A DNA stretch of 64,000 nucleotides from Lachnospiraceae bacterium (lineage in GTDB: Bacteria; Bacillota; Clostridia; Lachnospirales; Lachnospiraceae): the NCBI GenBank assembly GCA_023664345.1, contig JAMPFQ010000009.1, forward strand, positions 1 to 64,000, given 5' to 3'. Each line of letters opens with the position of its first letter. Position 1 is the stretch's first letter. The notes below the pieces were generated by a model. It was not told the origin of the DNA and ran no database searches. It was given only the letters and a program-made list of their open reading frames with translations. A program made the position numbers and the translations under genes. Of this stretch, positions 53,573 to 62,403 are shown piece after piece.

Positions 53573-55115
53573 CGCGCTGTATCAGGACATTGATCCCGCA
53601 GGCCGCATACGGAAGCAGCAGGAGGCTGTAAAGGAAAATATAACGGGAATTTGCCTCCCAGAAGATGTGGAACAGGAATCCGCCGATCACAGCAATGAAG
53701 CACAGGTAGGTGCTCAGTGCGGGCGCGGTCCTTTTTCTGCGCAGGTCTGTGGACAGCGTGCAGAAACAGAGCATGGCGCCCAGATACAGGATATTCTGGT
53801 AGGCATTGCAGCAGCCGATAAAAAAGCGGCTGAAAGGCCCCTCATAGAGCGAGATGAAAAAGCTGCTCCTGCCTCCGTAAGTGGCGAGGGTGGCCTGGCG
53901 GCTGGCATAAGTGCCGTCCGCCCATTGGGACAGGTGTTTGCGCAGATAAAATCGGGCGGCATATCCGGGGTTTTCCCGGAAGAACTGCAGCCGTTCCGAG
54001 ATCGCCTGACGGCTGATCTCGTTCGCAAGTCCGGGATCCAGACCGGCTTCCTGAAAGGTATTAAAGTTGAAGCCGTTGTACCATCCCTCCGCACGGGAGG
54101 ATTCCTGCATCCCCATGGCCAGATAGGATGTGGCGGTGACGCCGGAGCTTAATCTGCTTCCGGCCCGCAGTTCGTAGCTTTTCTGCACCAACGGCAGGAT
54201 GCCGAGGCCGCAGATAAGGCAGGCCAGTCCCACTGCCAACAGCGCGTGCCGTCTGCTTCGGAGCCATTCCAGCCAGATCACGATCAGCGCCGCGATCAGC
54301 AGGATCAGGTTATTCTTGCGCAGCATAACGCTGAAAGAAAGGCACAGTACCGCGGGGACGGCGGGCAAAAGGCTTTTGGAGCCGTCACGGCGGGCAAGCA
54401 GCTTCAACAGATAATAGAAACCGGCCGATGCGGCGGCGAAAGAAGGGATCTCACCGTACACGAAAGAACTGTACATGATGAAAGGCAGATGGAAGCCGGC
54501 CAGCAGGAGATAGATACAGTCGGCCTTTTCATTTTCCCATAATAAATGTACGGTCCGTTCCTGAAAGCAGATAATGACACAGAGCAGTCCCGCATAGACA
54601 CATTTGATGAAATGATATGCCGGAAGTCCGCCGGGAAGCAGCTTCCAGATGCGGATCAGGATCTCGAAAAAGGCGGTCAGCCCCATCTGCTGCGGATAAT
54701 AGGAGAGGTAGGATCCTGTGGGATGGATCACGGAAGTATCCCCTCCCGCCAGCGTTTCGGCAATGGAATAGACGGATAGGGCGTCCGCCGCGGGAACGGT
54801 CCGGCCAAACAGGATCAATATCCCGCTCAGGCCCACGCACCAGAGAAGAGTCAGCACACGGAGGACCTTTACGGGAGAGCCGGTATGCCTGAAAAGAACA
54901 TGTGTGATCCCGCCAAGGAGCAGTATAAAGGCGGCTATGCCCAAAAGCCCGAAAACAGGATTATCCCATTTGGTGAGGACCAGCTGGGTTTCCATGTCTT
55001 CACTGTAGCAGGTGCACAGGAAAGCGCCCGCAAACAGCAGAAAAGTCAGGATCAGGCCGCAGGCCTGTATAAACCTGCAGGAAAAAGTGTATAGTTTTTG
55101 TGAGAATGTGTTCAT
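53538..55115 (-). CDS. GT-C-like (PMT/ArnT-type) membrane glycosyltransferase candidate
   Basis: A 525-residue protein with about twelve helices and a C-terminal exported domain. The first extracytoplasmic loop has DALSVYSIAETLAGGDTSVIHPTGSYLSYYPQQ, reminiscent of the acidic loop of lipid-sugar-dependent transferases, and RKNNLI follows later. It probably moves a sugar from polyprenyl phosphate to a glycan or protein outside the membrane; acceptor unknown. GAGG precedes the ATG; TATACT (55154-55149 on minus) with a TGC extension is a likely -10. It overlaps its convergent neighbour. Confidence 0.65.
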   Translation of the reverse strand: MNTFSQKLYTFSCRFIQACGLILTFLLFAGAFLCTCYSEDMETQLVLTKWDNPVFGLLGIAAFILLLGGITHVLFRHTGSPVKVLRVLTLLWCVGLSGILILFGRTVPAADALSVYSIAETLAGGDTSVIHPTGSYLSYYPQQMGLTAFFEILIRIWKLLPGGLPAYHFIKCVYAGLLCVIICFQERTVHLLWENEKADCIYLLLAGFHLPFIMYSSFVYGEIPSFAAASAGFYYLLKLLARRDGSKSLLPAVPAVLCLSFSVMLRKNNLILLIAALIVIWLEWLRSRRHALLAVGLACLICGLGILPLVQKSYELRAGSRLSSGVTATSYLAMGMQESSRAEGWYNGFNFNTFQEAGLDPGLANEISRQAISERLQFFRENPGYAARFYLRKHLSQWADGTYASRQATLATYGGRSSFFISLYEGPFSRFFIGCCNAYQNILYLGAMLCFCTLSTDLRRKRTAPALSTYLCFIAVIGGFLFHIFWEANSRYIFLYSLLLLPYAACGINVLIQRVSNTSARGGNR

Positions 55116-55201
55116 GTGAAAACCTCGTATTCAATGGGATATATGGATAGTATAGCATAATTAAATTTATAAAAACAGTGGCTGACGAAAAGTGATCGTG
55201 G

Positions 55202-55430
55202 TACAATGTCCGTAAAGGGCAGAGTCAAGTACCCAAAAGAACAGATGCCGTGCTTGCACGAGCAGATGTTCTTTTGGGGATTTGACGAGCGAAGCGAACC
55301 CGAAAAATCTCTGATTTTTCGGGTCTCTGCCCTGTGACTTGCAAATCGTGGTACAATGTTGACACAGAGGGGCATTGTGTCAACTTTTGATTCCATGTGC
55401 GCCAGGGCGCACGAAATCATGGTATAATAA
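55202..55430 (+). repeat. Family C multi-hairpin repeat, copy 3, with 3' flank
   Basis: TGGTACAAT (ending 55207), arms GGGCAGAG (55217-55224) and CTCTGCCC (55325-55332), covarying stem CCCAAAAGAACA (55232-55243)/TGTTCTTTTGGG (55267-55278). The flank has GTTGACACA/TGTGTCAAC and GTGCGC/GCGCAC hairpins, then an extended -10 TGGTATAAT (55420-55428) for the next gene. No coding sequence is seen in 55116-55470. Confidence 0.8.
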
Positions 55431-55470
55431 AAAAGGTAATGATCGGAAATATATGTGAAAGGATTGCGAT

Positions 55471-56403
55471 ATGGATAAGATAGCCGTGCTGATCCCCTGC
55501 TATAATGAGGAGCAGACCATTGCCAAGGTGGTTGCGGATGTGAAGAGAACGCTGCCGGAGGCAGTGGTGTATGTATACAACAATAATTCTACGGATAGGA
55601 CGGTGGAGTGCGCCGCTGACGCCGGGGCGAGAGTCCGCCATGAATATAAGCAGGGCAAGGGCAATGTGATACGCCGGATGTTCCGTGAGATAGACGCGGA
55701 ATGCTATCTGATGCTGGATGGGGACGATACCTATCCTCTTGACTGCGCCCGGGAAATGGTGGACAGGGTGTTGGAGCACAATGCGGATATGGTGGTGGGC
55801 GACAGGCTGTCTTCTACTTATTTTACGGAGAACAAGCGCCCTTTCCATAATTTCGGGAACAGTCTGATGCGCACCGGGATCAATCGTCTGTTCCATTCCG
55901 ACATCAAAGACATCATGACCGGATATCGGGCGTTCAGCTATGAGTTTGTGAAGACCTTTCCCGTTTTTTCCAAGGGTTTTGAGATCGAGACGGAGATGAC
56001 CATACACGCGGTCAACTATAATATGCAGGTGGAAAATGTGGTGGTGGAATACAGGGATCGTCCGGAGGGCAGCGTGTCAAAGCTGAATACTTACAGTGAC
56101 GGCATGAAAGTGATCCATAAGATGCTGCAGCTGTATAAGAATTATAAGCCCATGCATTTCTTCGGAGCCCTGTGCGCGGTATTGATCCTGGCGGCGCTGG
56201 TGCTGATGATCCCCATCATCAATGAGTATATCCGGACCGGGCTTGTTCCCCGGTTCCCCACGCTGATCGTCAGCTGCTTCGTCGCTCTGGCGGGAATACA
56301 GGCATTTTTTTCGGGAATGATCCTTCAGGTCATGGCCGCGAAGGACAAGCGTGACTTTGAGTACCGTCTGGCAAAGATCAATGAAGAAAAGAGGAAGATA
56401 TAA
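55471..56403 (+). CDS. Family 2 glycosyltransferase, polyprenyl-phosphate type
   Basis: A 310-residue GT2 enzyme: IPCYNEEQTIAKVV, NNNSTDRT, then LMLDGDDTYPLD (DxD motif), and two C-terminal membrane helices (about 232-300). This is the DPM1/GtrB-like plan, where a nucleotide sugar is joined to undecaprenyl phosphate on the inner face. It opens the plus-strand glycan cluster. The conserved QGKGNVIRRM site is typical. GGATTGCGAT is a poor ribosome site, but AAAGGA lies 9 nt up. Confidence 0.87.
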   Translation: MDKIAVLIPCYNEEQTIAKVVADVKRTLPEAVVYVYNNNSTDRTVECAADAGARVRHEYKQGKGNVIRRMFREIDAECYLMLDGDDTYPLDCAREMVDRVLEHNADMVVGDRLSSTYFTENKRPFHNFGNSLMRTGINRLFHSDIKDIMTGYRAFSYEFVKTFPVFSKGFEIETEMTIHAVNYNMQVENVVVEYRDRPEGSVSKLNTYSDGMKVIHKMLQLYKNYKPMHFFGALCAVLILAALVLMIPIINEYIRTGLVPRFPTLIVSCFVALAGIQAFFSGMILQVMAAKDKRDFEYRLAKINEEKRKI

Positions 56404-56456
56404 TATTCAGGGCAAACAAAAGATCGGGTAAACAAATTGCATATATCCTGTTCACG

Positions 56457-58133
56457 GTGACAGGTTTCCTGTTTGTTTTTTTCTGCCTGACAGGAAAGGA
56501 GCTGGCGGCGGAGGGGAATATCCTATGGACAGGCGGGTATCTGCTTCGGATCCTGTCAGTCAGCCTGCTGGCCGGTGGGACGGGAGGAAGCGCGTTATGC
56601 TTTGGCATGTATCGGCTGGCGTCCGGGGGGAACAGCCGTAAGAGGGAAGCAGCAAAACTGCGGAAGCTGCCGGGCGGCGCAGTCTTTGGAGGCAGTTTCC
56701 TGCTGCTTGTGCTGGGCTGGCTGCCCGGATATCTGGCATATTATCCGGCGATCTGCACCTATGATTCCCCGATCCAGGTGGGGCAGATCGGGGAGAACGC
56801 TTTTATCGATCATCATCCCATTGCCCATACCCTGCTGATCAAAGGGGCAATGAGCCTTGGGAGAGGCATTCTGGGCAGTGTCAACAGAGGGATTGGGGTT
56901 TACGCGATGTTACAGCTTCTTTTGCTGGCGTCGGTCTTTGCGTTTGGAATCTGGCGGCTGTATGAGCATGGTATCAGGCCTTTATGGCTGTTGTCGCTTT
57001 TGGTTCTGCTGATGGTATATCCCTTTAATGCGTATCTGAGCATTAGTGTCACGAAGGATACGGTCTTCAGTGCGTTTTTTGTGCTGCAGGTTCTGTCCAT
57101 ATATGAACTGCTGTACAAGGATTCCCGGGCGCGGCGCGTTACATGGAGGGAACTGCTTTTTTTCTGCTCCACCGTGGGTATGATGCTTTTCCGCAATAAC
57201 GGAAAGTACGCTTTCCTGGTATTTTCAGGTGTATTGGCTGTGATGGTCCTGTTTGGCAGGCAGAGCAGAAAGCAGTCCGGAAAGTTGCTCGTGTGGTCTG
57301 CCGCAGGCTTTCTGGCAGGCAATGTGGCGCTGGCAGCGCTTTTTGGACTGACAAATGCCCGGCAGGGTGATAAAAGGGAGATGCTCAGCATGCCCATCCA
57401 GCAGCTGGCCCGCTGTATGATCTATCATGGGGGCGCGGGAGCGCTGCCTGAGGATGATGATACCATGGAGGAGGCGGATAAGGCGCTGATCCGTGATTTT
57501 ATCCTGGATGAGGGGTATCGGGAGTATGACCCGGCGATATCCGACCCGGTGAAGCGGCATACCAATACTTATGTTGTCAGATATCGTCTGAAAGAGTTTG
57601 CGTCCACATATTTCCGGCTGCTGGGCAGATATCCCGGTGACTTTGTCAATGCCGCGCTGGCGGTGGATGCAGGGTATCTGTATCCGGGAGACGTGACCCA
57701 CGCCTATGTGAACACGGGGCAGGGGCTTGAGGGCATGGGATATGTGCAGACCAGATGGAGCGAGGATGTCTTTGCTGGTTATGGCATTTACAAGGATTCC
57801 AAATGGGAATGGCTGCATGAGCGGATGGAGCGCTGGGCCGATGAGAATGCTTATCTGAACATACCGGTATTGAGGTATCTGTTCATGCCGGGGATATGGG
57901 TATGGCTTTATCTGCTCCTGTTCGGCTGGCTGGTGGTTCGGAAAGCGTATGGCAGATGCCTGCCGCTGGCGCTGATCTTGGGATATTATGCCACTTTGCT
58001 GCTGGGGCCCGTGGTGCAGCTTCGGTATATCTATCCCCTGATGGCTGCTTTTCCGTTTGCGTTCCTGATGAGCATATGCGATAGAAATGTGGAGCCGCCC
58101 GGACGGCGGGATGAGAAAGATGATGACAGATAA
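56457..58133 (+). CDS. Large polytopic membrane protein (DUF6020-like)
   Basis: About 558 residues with an estimated eleven to twelve helices; features include GWLPGYLAYYPAICTYDSPIQVGQ, DHHPIAHTLLIKGAM, and the MLFRNNGKYAF loop. These resemble the DUF6020 family of glycan-related membrane proteins, probably GT-C-fold transferases. The listed GTG has no ribosome site. The frame is open upstream to an ATA at 56403-56405 overlapping the previous stop as TAATA, with GAGG at ideal distance and a natural N-terminus (FRANKRSGKQIAYILF), so the true start may be that ATA. Confidence 0.7.
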   Translation: MTGFLFVFFCLTGKELAAEGNILWTGGYLLRILSVSLLAGGTGGSALCFGMYRLASGGNSRKREAAKLRKLPGGAVFGGSFLLLVLGWLPGYLAYYPAICTYDSPIQVGQIGENAFIDHHPIAHTLLIKGAMSLGRGILGSVNRGIGVYAMLQLLLLASVFAFGIWRLYEHGIRPLWLLSLLVLLMVYPFNAYLSISVTKDTVFSAFFVLQVLSIYELLYKDSRARRVTWRELLFFCSTVGMMLFRNNGKYAFLVFSGVLAVMVLFGRQSRKQSGKLLVWSAAGFLAGNVALAALFGLTNARQGDKREMLSMPIQQLARCMIYHGGAGALPEDDDTMEEADKALIRDFILDEGYREYDPAISDPVKRHTNTYVVRYRLKEFASTYFRLLGRYPGDFVNAALAVDAGYLYPGDVTHAYVNTGQGLEGMGYVQTRWSEDVFAGYGIYKDSKWEWLHERMERWADENAYLNIPVLRYLFMPGIWVWLYLLLFGWLVVRKAYGRCLPLALILGYYATLLLGPVVQLRYIYPLMAAFPFAFLMSICDRNVEPPGRRDEKDDDR

Positions 58134-59250
58134 ACTGATAATCGGCGCGGGGCTGTATGGCCTGTATGCGGCTCTGTACTGCGCAAAAAGAGGACAGCAG
58201 GTGAAAGTGCTGGAGATCGACAGGGAACCTTTTGGCCGGGCTACTTACATCAATCAGGCCCGGGTGCACATGGGATATCATTATCCCCGATCCCTTTCCA
58301 CCGCGATGAAATCCGCGGGTTATTTCAAGCGGTTTGTAGAAGACTATGCTTTCTGCATCCTGTTTGATTTTCAGCAGATATATGCTACCTCGAAGCATTT
58401 TTCCTGGACGGATGCCGCTGAATTCCAAAAGTTCTGCAAGGATGCGGGTATCCCCTGCGATCCGCTGTCGGTGGAGCGGTATTTCAAGGAGGGGAGCTGC
58501 GACGGCGCTTTCCTGACGAAAGAATATACTTACGATGCCCATATCCTGAGAGATCATTTCCTGGAGGAACTGAAGAAGTATCCTCATGTGGAGATCTGCT
58601 ATGACAGGGACATACAGCGCATCGTGAAAGGCTCCGGACATTATGAGATCGTGGCCCTGCACGACGGGCGGGAGGAGGTATACCGATCGCCCTTTGTGCT
58701 GAATGCCACCTATGCTTCCGTGAACCAGGTGCTGAACTGCCTGGACGGGGTGGATTCGGAGCCCTTTAAGATCAAATATGAACTCTGTGAGATCATTCTG
58801 TGCCGGGTGGCGGATCAGCTGAAAGATATCGGGCTTACGGTGATGGATGGCCCTTTCTTTTCCATCATGCCCTTTGGGAAGACAGGGTATCATTCCCTTA
58901 CCTCCGTTACTTTCACGCCTCATAAGACCAGCTATGACGCGATGCCCGTGTTCCCCTGCATGAACGGGGGAAGCTGCACGGACCGCTGGCTCGGAAACTG
59001 CAACGACTGTGTGAACAGGCCGGAGAGCGCATGGGATTACATGTCGGCCCTGGCCCGCAAATATGTGAGGGATGAGTACGGTTTTGCCTATGAGAGATCG
59101 CTGTTTTCCATGAAGCCCATTTTAAAGGCCTCCGAGATCGATGACTCCAGGCCCACGGTGGTTCGGTACGTGTCCCGCGATCCGGTCTTTCTCAGCGTCC
59201 TGTCCGGCAAGATCAACACAGTCTACGATCTGGATGGATATTTGGAGTAG
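58111..59250 (+). CDS. FAD-dependent oxidoreductase in glycan cluster
   Basis: A 379-residue DAO-type flavoprotein: dinucleotide-binding LIIGAGLYGLYAALYCAKRG, VKVLEID, RATYINQARVHMGYHYPRS, and a C-terminal DSRPTVVRYVSRDP. It lacks membrane segments. The arrangement is like flavoproteins in surface-polysaccharide clusters that act on sugars or sugar-linked amino groups; it is not a clear UDP-galactopyranose mutase. ATG 58111, 58120 and 58123 are all possible; each overlaps the preceding gene. A run of Cys residues (GNCNDCVN) near 296-300 is unusual. Confidence 0.75.
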   Translation: MRKMMTDKLIIGAGLYGLYAALYCAKRGQQVKVLEIDREPFGRATYINQARVHMGYHYPRSLSTAMKSAGYFKRFVEDYAFCILFDFQQIYATSKHFSWTDAAEFQKFCKDAGIPCDPLSVERYFKEGSCDGAFLTKEYTYDAHILRDHFLEELKKYPHVEICYDRDIQRIVKGSGHYEIVALHDGREEVYRSPFVLNATYASVNQVLNCLDGVDSEPFKIKYELCEIILCRVADQLKDIGLTVMDGPFFSIMPFGKTGYHSLTSVTFTPHKTSYDAMPVFPCMNGGSCTDRWLGNCNDCVNRPESAWDYMSALARKYVRDEYGFAYERSLFSMKPILKASEIDDSRPTVVRYVSRDPVFLSVLSGKINTVYDLDGYLE

Positions 59251-59300
59251 CCGGTCGGCGGGAGGGGCTGAACGGTCACAGTTTCGGAATCGGAAAAGAA

Positions 59301-59349
59301 TAAAAACAGCTTCGGGCGCAGAAGAGCAGAAGCGGAACGGAAATAGGAG
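59301..59349 (+). repeat. Family A leader repeat, shortened copy upstream of a GT2 gene
   Basis: AACAGCTTC...GAAGCGGAACGGAAATAGGAG: the closing helix GCTTC/GAAGC is present, while the apical hairpins are deleted. It runs into the ribosome site of the gene at 59355. Confidence 0.6.
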
Positions 59350-59354
59350 CGGGA

Positions 59355-60305
59355 ATGTTACAGAACAAAGAGAAGACTTTTGTTTCCTGTGTGGTATATC
59401 TGCATAATGAGTCAGATGAGGCGAGGGATTTTCTGGAGAAGATCTGCCAGGTGATGCAGGAGAACTTTGAAAAATATGAGGTGGTGTGCGTCAATGACGG
59501 ATGCGTGGACGATACCATAGAGCAGGTGAAAGCATTTGCGGCGGAAAGCGGGCTGAGCCCCGTTGTCAGTCTGGTCAACCTCAGTTATTATCAGGGGGTG
59601 GAGTGCGCCATGAACGCGGGATGTGACCTGGCGGTGGGTGATTTCCTGTTCGAGTTCGACAGCTGCAGGCTGGATTTTGAACCGGCTCTGATCATGGAGA
59701 TATACCACAGGGCGCTGCAGGGTTATGATGTGGTGGCGGCGGCTCCCAGATATGGGGTATCCTTTACCTCCAGGCTGTTTTATCTGGTATACAACTGGGG
59801 CAGCAGGTATCAGGCAAAGATCCGGCAGGAGCGTTTTCGGGTAGTGTCCAGACGCGCAGTGAACAGGGTCAATCAGCTGAATGCGTATGTACCGTACCGC
59901 AAGGCCATGTACATGAACAGCGGCCTGAAGACGGATACCATCGTGTATGATAATAAGGCGGAAGCCGCGGGCAGGAGCCGGAATCGTGAGGAAAGAGGGA
60001 ATCGGAGCACGCTGGCGGCGGATACCATCATCATCTTTACCAATGTGCTGGAGAAGCTGTCCATGACGGTCAGCGCTGTCCTGCTGGGAGCGCTGGTGAT
60101 CATGTTTATCTATCTGATCTGGTCCATTTTCAGCAAAGTGCGTCCGGTGGAGGGCTGGCTGTCCATTATGATGCTGATGGCATTCGGCTTCTTTATGGTA
60201 TCCGTTATGCTGACCCTGATATTAAAATATCTGTCCGTGCTGCTGAACATGGGCTTTAAGAAACAACGATATGTAATAGAAGGAGTGGAAAAACTGACAC
60301 AATGA
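59355..60305 (+). CDS. Family 2 glycosyltransferase with altered DxD region
   Basis: A 316-residue GT2: SCVVYLHNESDEAR, VVCVNDGCVDDT, then FLFEFDSCRLDFEP where most relatives have a DxD or DxDxQDP motif, and two C-terminal membrane helices (about 235-300) as in GtrB-like enzymes. The substitution may lower activity or change the donor. Coupled to the next GT2 by ATGA overlap (60302-60305). A family A repeat forms its leader. Confidence 0.8.
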   Translation: MLQNKEKTFVSCVVYLHNESDEARDFLEKICQVMQENFEKYEVVCVNDGCVDDTIEQVKAFAAESGLSPVVSLVNLSYYQGVECAMNAGCDLAVGDFLFEFDSCRLDFEPALIMEIYHRALQGYDVVAAAPRYGVSFTSRLFYLVYNWGSRYQAKIRQERFRVVSRRAVNRVNQLNAYVPYRKAMYMNSGLKTDTIVYDNKAEAAGRSRNREERGNRSTLAADTIIIFTNVLEKLSMTVSAVLLGALVIMFIYLIWSIFSKVRPVEGWLSIMMLMAFGFFMVSVMLTLILKYLSVLLNMGFKKQRYVIEGVEKLTQ

Positions 60306-61027
60306 TGCTGACGATCATCTTTCCCGTATTAAATGAGCGGCTGCGGCTGGAAAGCGGTGTTACAAGGACGGTGGAATATCTGGAGAAGATATCCTTTTCG
60401 GATTATGAGATCCTGATCGTGGATAACGGCTCTGAGGACGAGACGCCCCAGATCGCCGGAGCCCTGTGCAAAAAGTATGAGCGTGTCCAATATGAGCGCA
60501 TCAATATCCGGGGGGTGGGGGCTGCGTTCAGGAGAGGCGTGGAGCTCAGCCATGGCGATGTGGTGGGGTACATGGACATCGACCTGTCCACGGATATCAA
60601 GCACCTGGGCGAGGCCATCCATATCTTTAAGAACCGTCCGGAAGTGGAATACATCAATGGAAGCCGTTTTGCAAAAGAGTCCGACACCCGGGGCAGGAAG
60701 TGGTACCGCAGGATCACTTCCCAGGGGCTCCTGATCCTCTTAAAGCTGTTTTTGCGGATGAAGTCCACGGATGCCATCTGCGGCTTTACCTTTGTCCGCA
60801 GGGAGACGACGCTGTCCCTGGTGGAGGGATGCAGCCAGGATAACGGCTGGTTTTATATGATAGAGTTCCTGCTCAGGGCAGAGAAGCGGGGCGTGAAGAT
60901 ACTGGATTATCCGGTGGAGTGGCAGGAGGATTACAACACTACCGTCAAAGTCTTTAAGACCGCCTGTGATTATCTGGTGCAGATCGCCAGACTGTTCAGG
61001 GAGTTCTATATCAGGAAGAATATATAG
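60302..61027 (+). CDS. Family 2 glycosyltransferase
   Basis: A 241-residue GT2 without membrane segments: TIIFPVLNERLRLESG, IVDNGSEDETPQ, GYMDIDLSTDIKHL (DxD), and the acceptor-side DNGWFYMIEFLLRAEKRG. DPM1-like single-domain enzyme using a nucleotide sugar; donor and acceptor unknown. It overlaps the preceding GT2 stop by ATGA, so the two are translated together. Confidence 0.86.
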   Translation: MMLTIIFPVLNERLRLESGVTRTVEYLEKISFSDYEILIVDNGSEDETPQIAGALCKKYERVQYERINIRGVGAAFRRGVELSHGDVVGYMDIDLSTDIKHLGEAIHIFKNRPEVEYINGSRFAKESDTRGRKWYRRITSQGLLILLKLFLRMKSTDAICGFTFVRRETTLSLVEGCSQDNGWFYMIEFLLRAEKRGVKILDYPVEWQEDYNTTVKVFKTACDYLVQIARLFREFYIRKNI

Positions 61028-61276
61028 GCAGTTCCGTAGAAGTGCAGGAACGGAACTGGAATCACAGACAGTTCCGAAACGGAAACACCCGGAAGAAATT
61101 TCAGACGCGGGAGCGGATGAAGATTTCTTCCCCGGAAAAGGGTGTAGGAGTGCAGGAACGGAACTGGAATCACAGACAGTTCCGAAACGGAAACACCCGG
61201 AAGAAATTTCAGACGCGGGAGCGGATGAAGATTTCTTCCCCGGAAAAGGGTGTAGGAGTGCAGGAACGGAACTGGA
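61026..61276 (+). repeat. Family A leader repeats, upstream of the degT gene (one short, two full copies)
   Basis: A short unit (61026-61060) and two 108-bp units (61061-61168, 61169-61276) that are identical. Each full unit has closing helix CAGTTCCG/CGGAACTG, second helix ACACCC/GGGTGT and hairpin GGAAGAAAT/ATTTCTTCC. The last joins the AGGAGG of the next gene. The 108-bp period keeps one frame open in phase with degT, which is not real coding. Confidence 0.85.
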
Positions 61277-61290
61277 ATAGGAGGCATATT

Positions 61291-62403
61291 ATGGCGCATA
61301 TCAAAAGAATCGATCTGGCAAGAGATTATGAGGCGCATAAAGAGGAATATCAGGACGCGATCGCCAGGGTATGTCGGGAGACCGCATTTTCGGGCGGGAA
61401 ATACGCGGATGCGTTTGACAGGGAATTTGCCGCTTATGTGGGGACGAAATATGCCAGCGGCGTGAACAACGGCACTTCCGCCCTGCATCTGGCCATGCTG
61501 GCGCTGGGGGTGGGCCCGGGGGATGAGGTCATCGTACCGGCAAATACTTATATCGCCACGGCCTGGGGCGTTACCTATACGGGCGCGGTTCCCGTGTTCG
61601 CGGACTGTACCGCCGATACATGGGAGATCGATCCTGCAGCGCTGGAGGCGAAGATCACACCCCGGACAAAGGGGATCATCGGCGTCCATCTCTATGGGCA
61701 GCCCTTTGACTATGGGGCGGTGAAAGAGGTCGCGGACCGCCACGGCCTGTTTGTGGTGGAAGACTGCGCTCAGGCGCATGGCGCCAGGTTTGCGGGAAAG
61801 AACGTGGGAACCCTGGGGGAGATGGGATGCTTCAGCTTCTATCCGGGTAAGAATCTCTATGCCTTTGGCGAGGGCGGCAGCGTTACATGCGACAGGGAAG
61901 ACTACTTTAAGCATATCCACAGGCTGAAAAATCAGGGCTGCGACGTAAGGTACTATCATGACGAGGTGGGATATAATTACCGCCTGGAGGGGATCCAGGG
62001 AGCAGTATTGAGCGTAAGCCTGCAATACCTGCCTCAGTGGACTGCCCGAAGACAGGAGATCGGCAGGCGGTATCTGAGAGAGGTCGTAAATCCCCTGATC
62101 ACCATGCAGAGGCATCCGGAAAATACGGAGCCGGTGTTCCACCTGTTTGTGGTCACGGTGGAGGACAGAGACGGATTCCTGCAATATATGGCGGATGCGG
62201 ATGTGGAGTGCAATATGCACTATCCGGTTCCCTGCCATCTGCAGAAAGCGTATGGACATCTTGGCTATCAGAAAGGTGATTGCCCTAACGCGGAATACCT
62301 GGCAGAGCACTGCGTTACGCTGCCCCTGTTCCCGGAGATGAGAGAAGAGGAGATCGTCAGGGTCATTGGACTGTGTAATGGCTGGAGGCGTGCGGACGGA
62401 TGA
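61291..62403 (+). CDS. DegT/DnrJ/EryC1/StrS-family sugar aminotransferase
   Basis: A 370-residue PLP enzyme: GVNNGTSALHLAMLALGVGPGDEVIVPANTY in pieces, the aspartate in VVEDCAQAHGA, and the Schiff-base lysine Lys187 in YPGKNLYAFGEGG. It transfers an amino group to a keto-sugar nucleotide, as QdtB/FdtB do for 3-amino-3,6-dideoxy sugars. The next gene overlaps by ATGA and encodes an acetyltransferase, giving an N-acetyl amino sugar. The ATG at 61291 has AGGAGG; the open frame upstream is repeat. Confidence 0.9.
   Translation: MAHIKRIDLARDYEAHKEEYQDAIARVCRETAFSGGKYADAFDREFAAYVGTKYASGVNNGTSALHLAMLALGVGPGDEVIVPANTYIATAWGVTYTGAVPVFADCTADTWEIDPAALEAKITPRTKGIIGVHLYGQPFDYGAVKEVADRHGLFVVEDCAQAHGARFAGKNVGTLGEMGCFSFYPGKNLYAFGEGGSVTCDREDYFKHIHRLKNQGCDVRYYHDEVGYNYRLEGIQGAVLSVSLQYLPQWTARRQEIGRRYLREVVNPLITMQRHPENTEPVFHLFVVTVEDRDGFLQYMADADVECNMHYPVPCHLQKAYGHLGYQKGDCPNAEYLAEHCVTLPLFPEMREEEIVRVIGLCNGWRRADG

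Noticed and set aside
61042..61290. Open frame extending the degT gene upstream by 83 codons
   Set aside because: It is encoded by tandem family A units whose 108-bp period happens to keep the frame; a strong ribosome site stands at the family's normal N-terminus.
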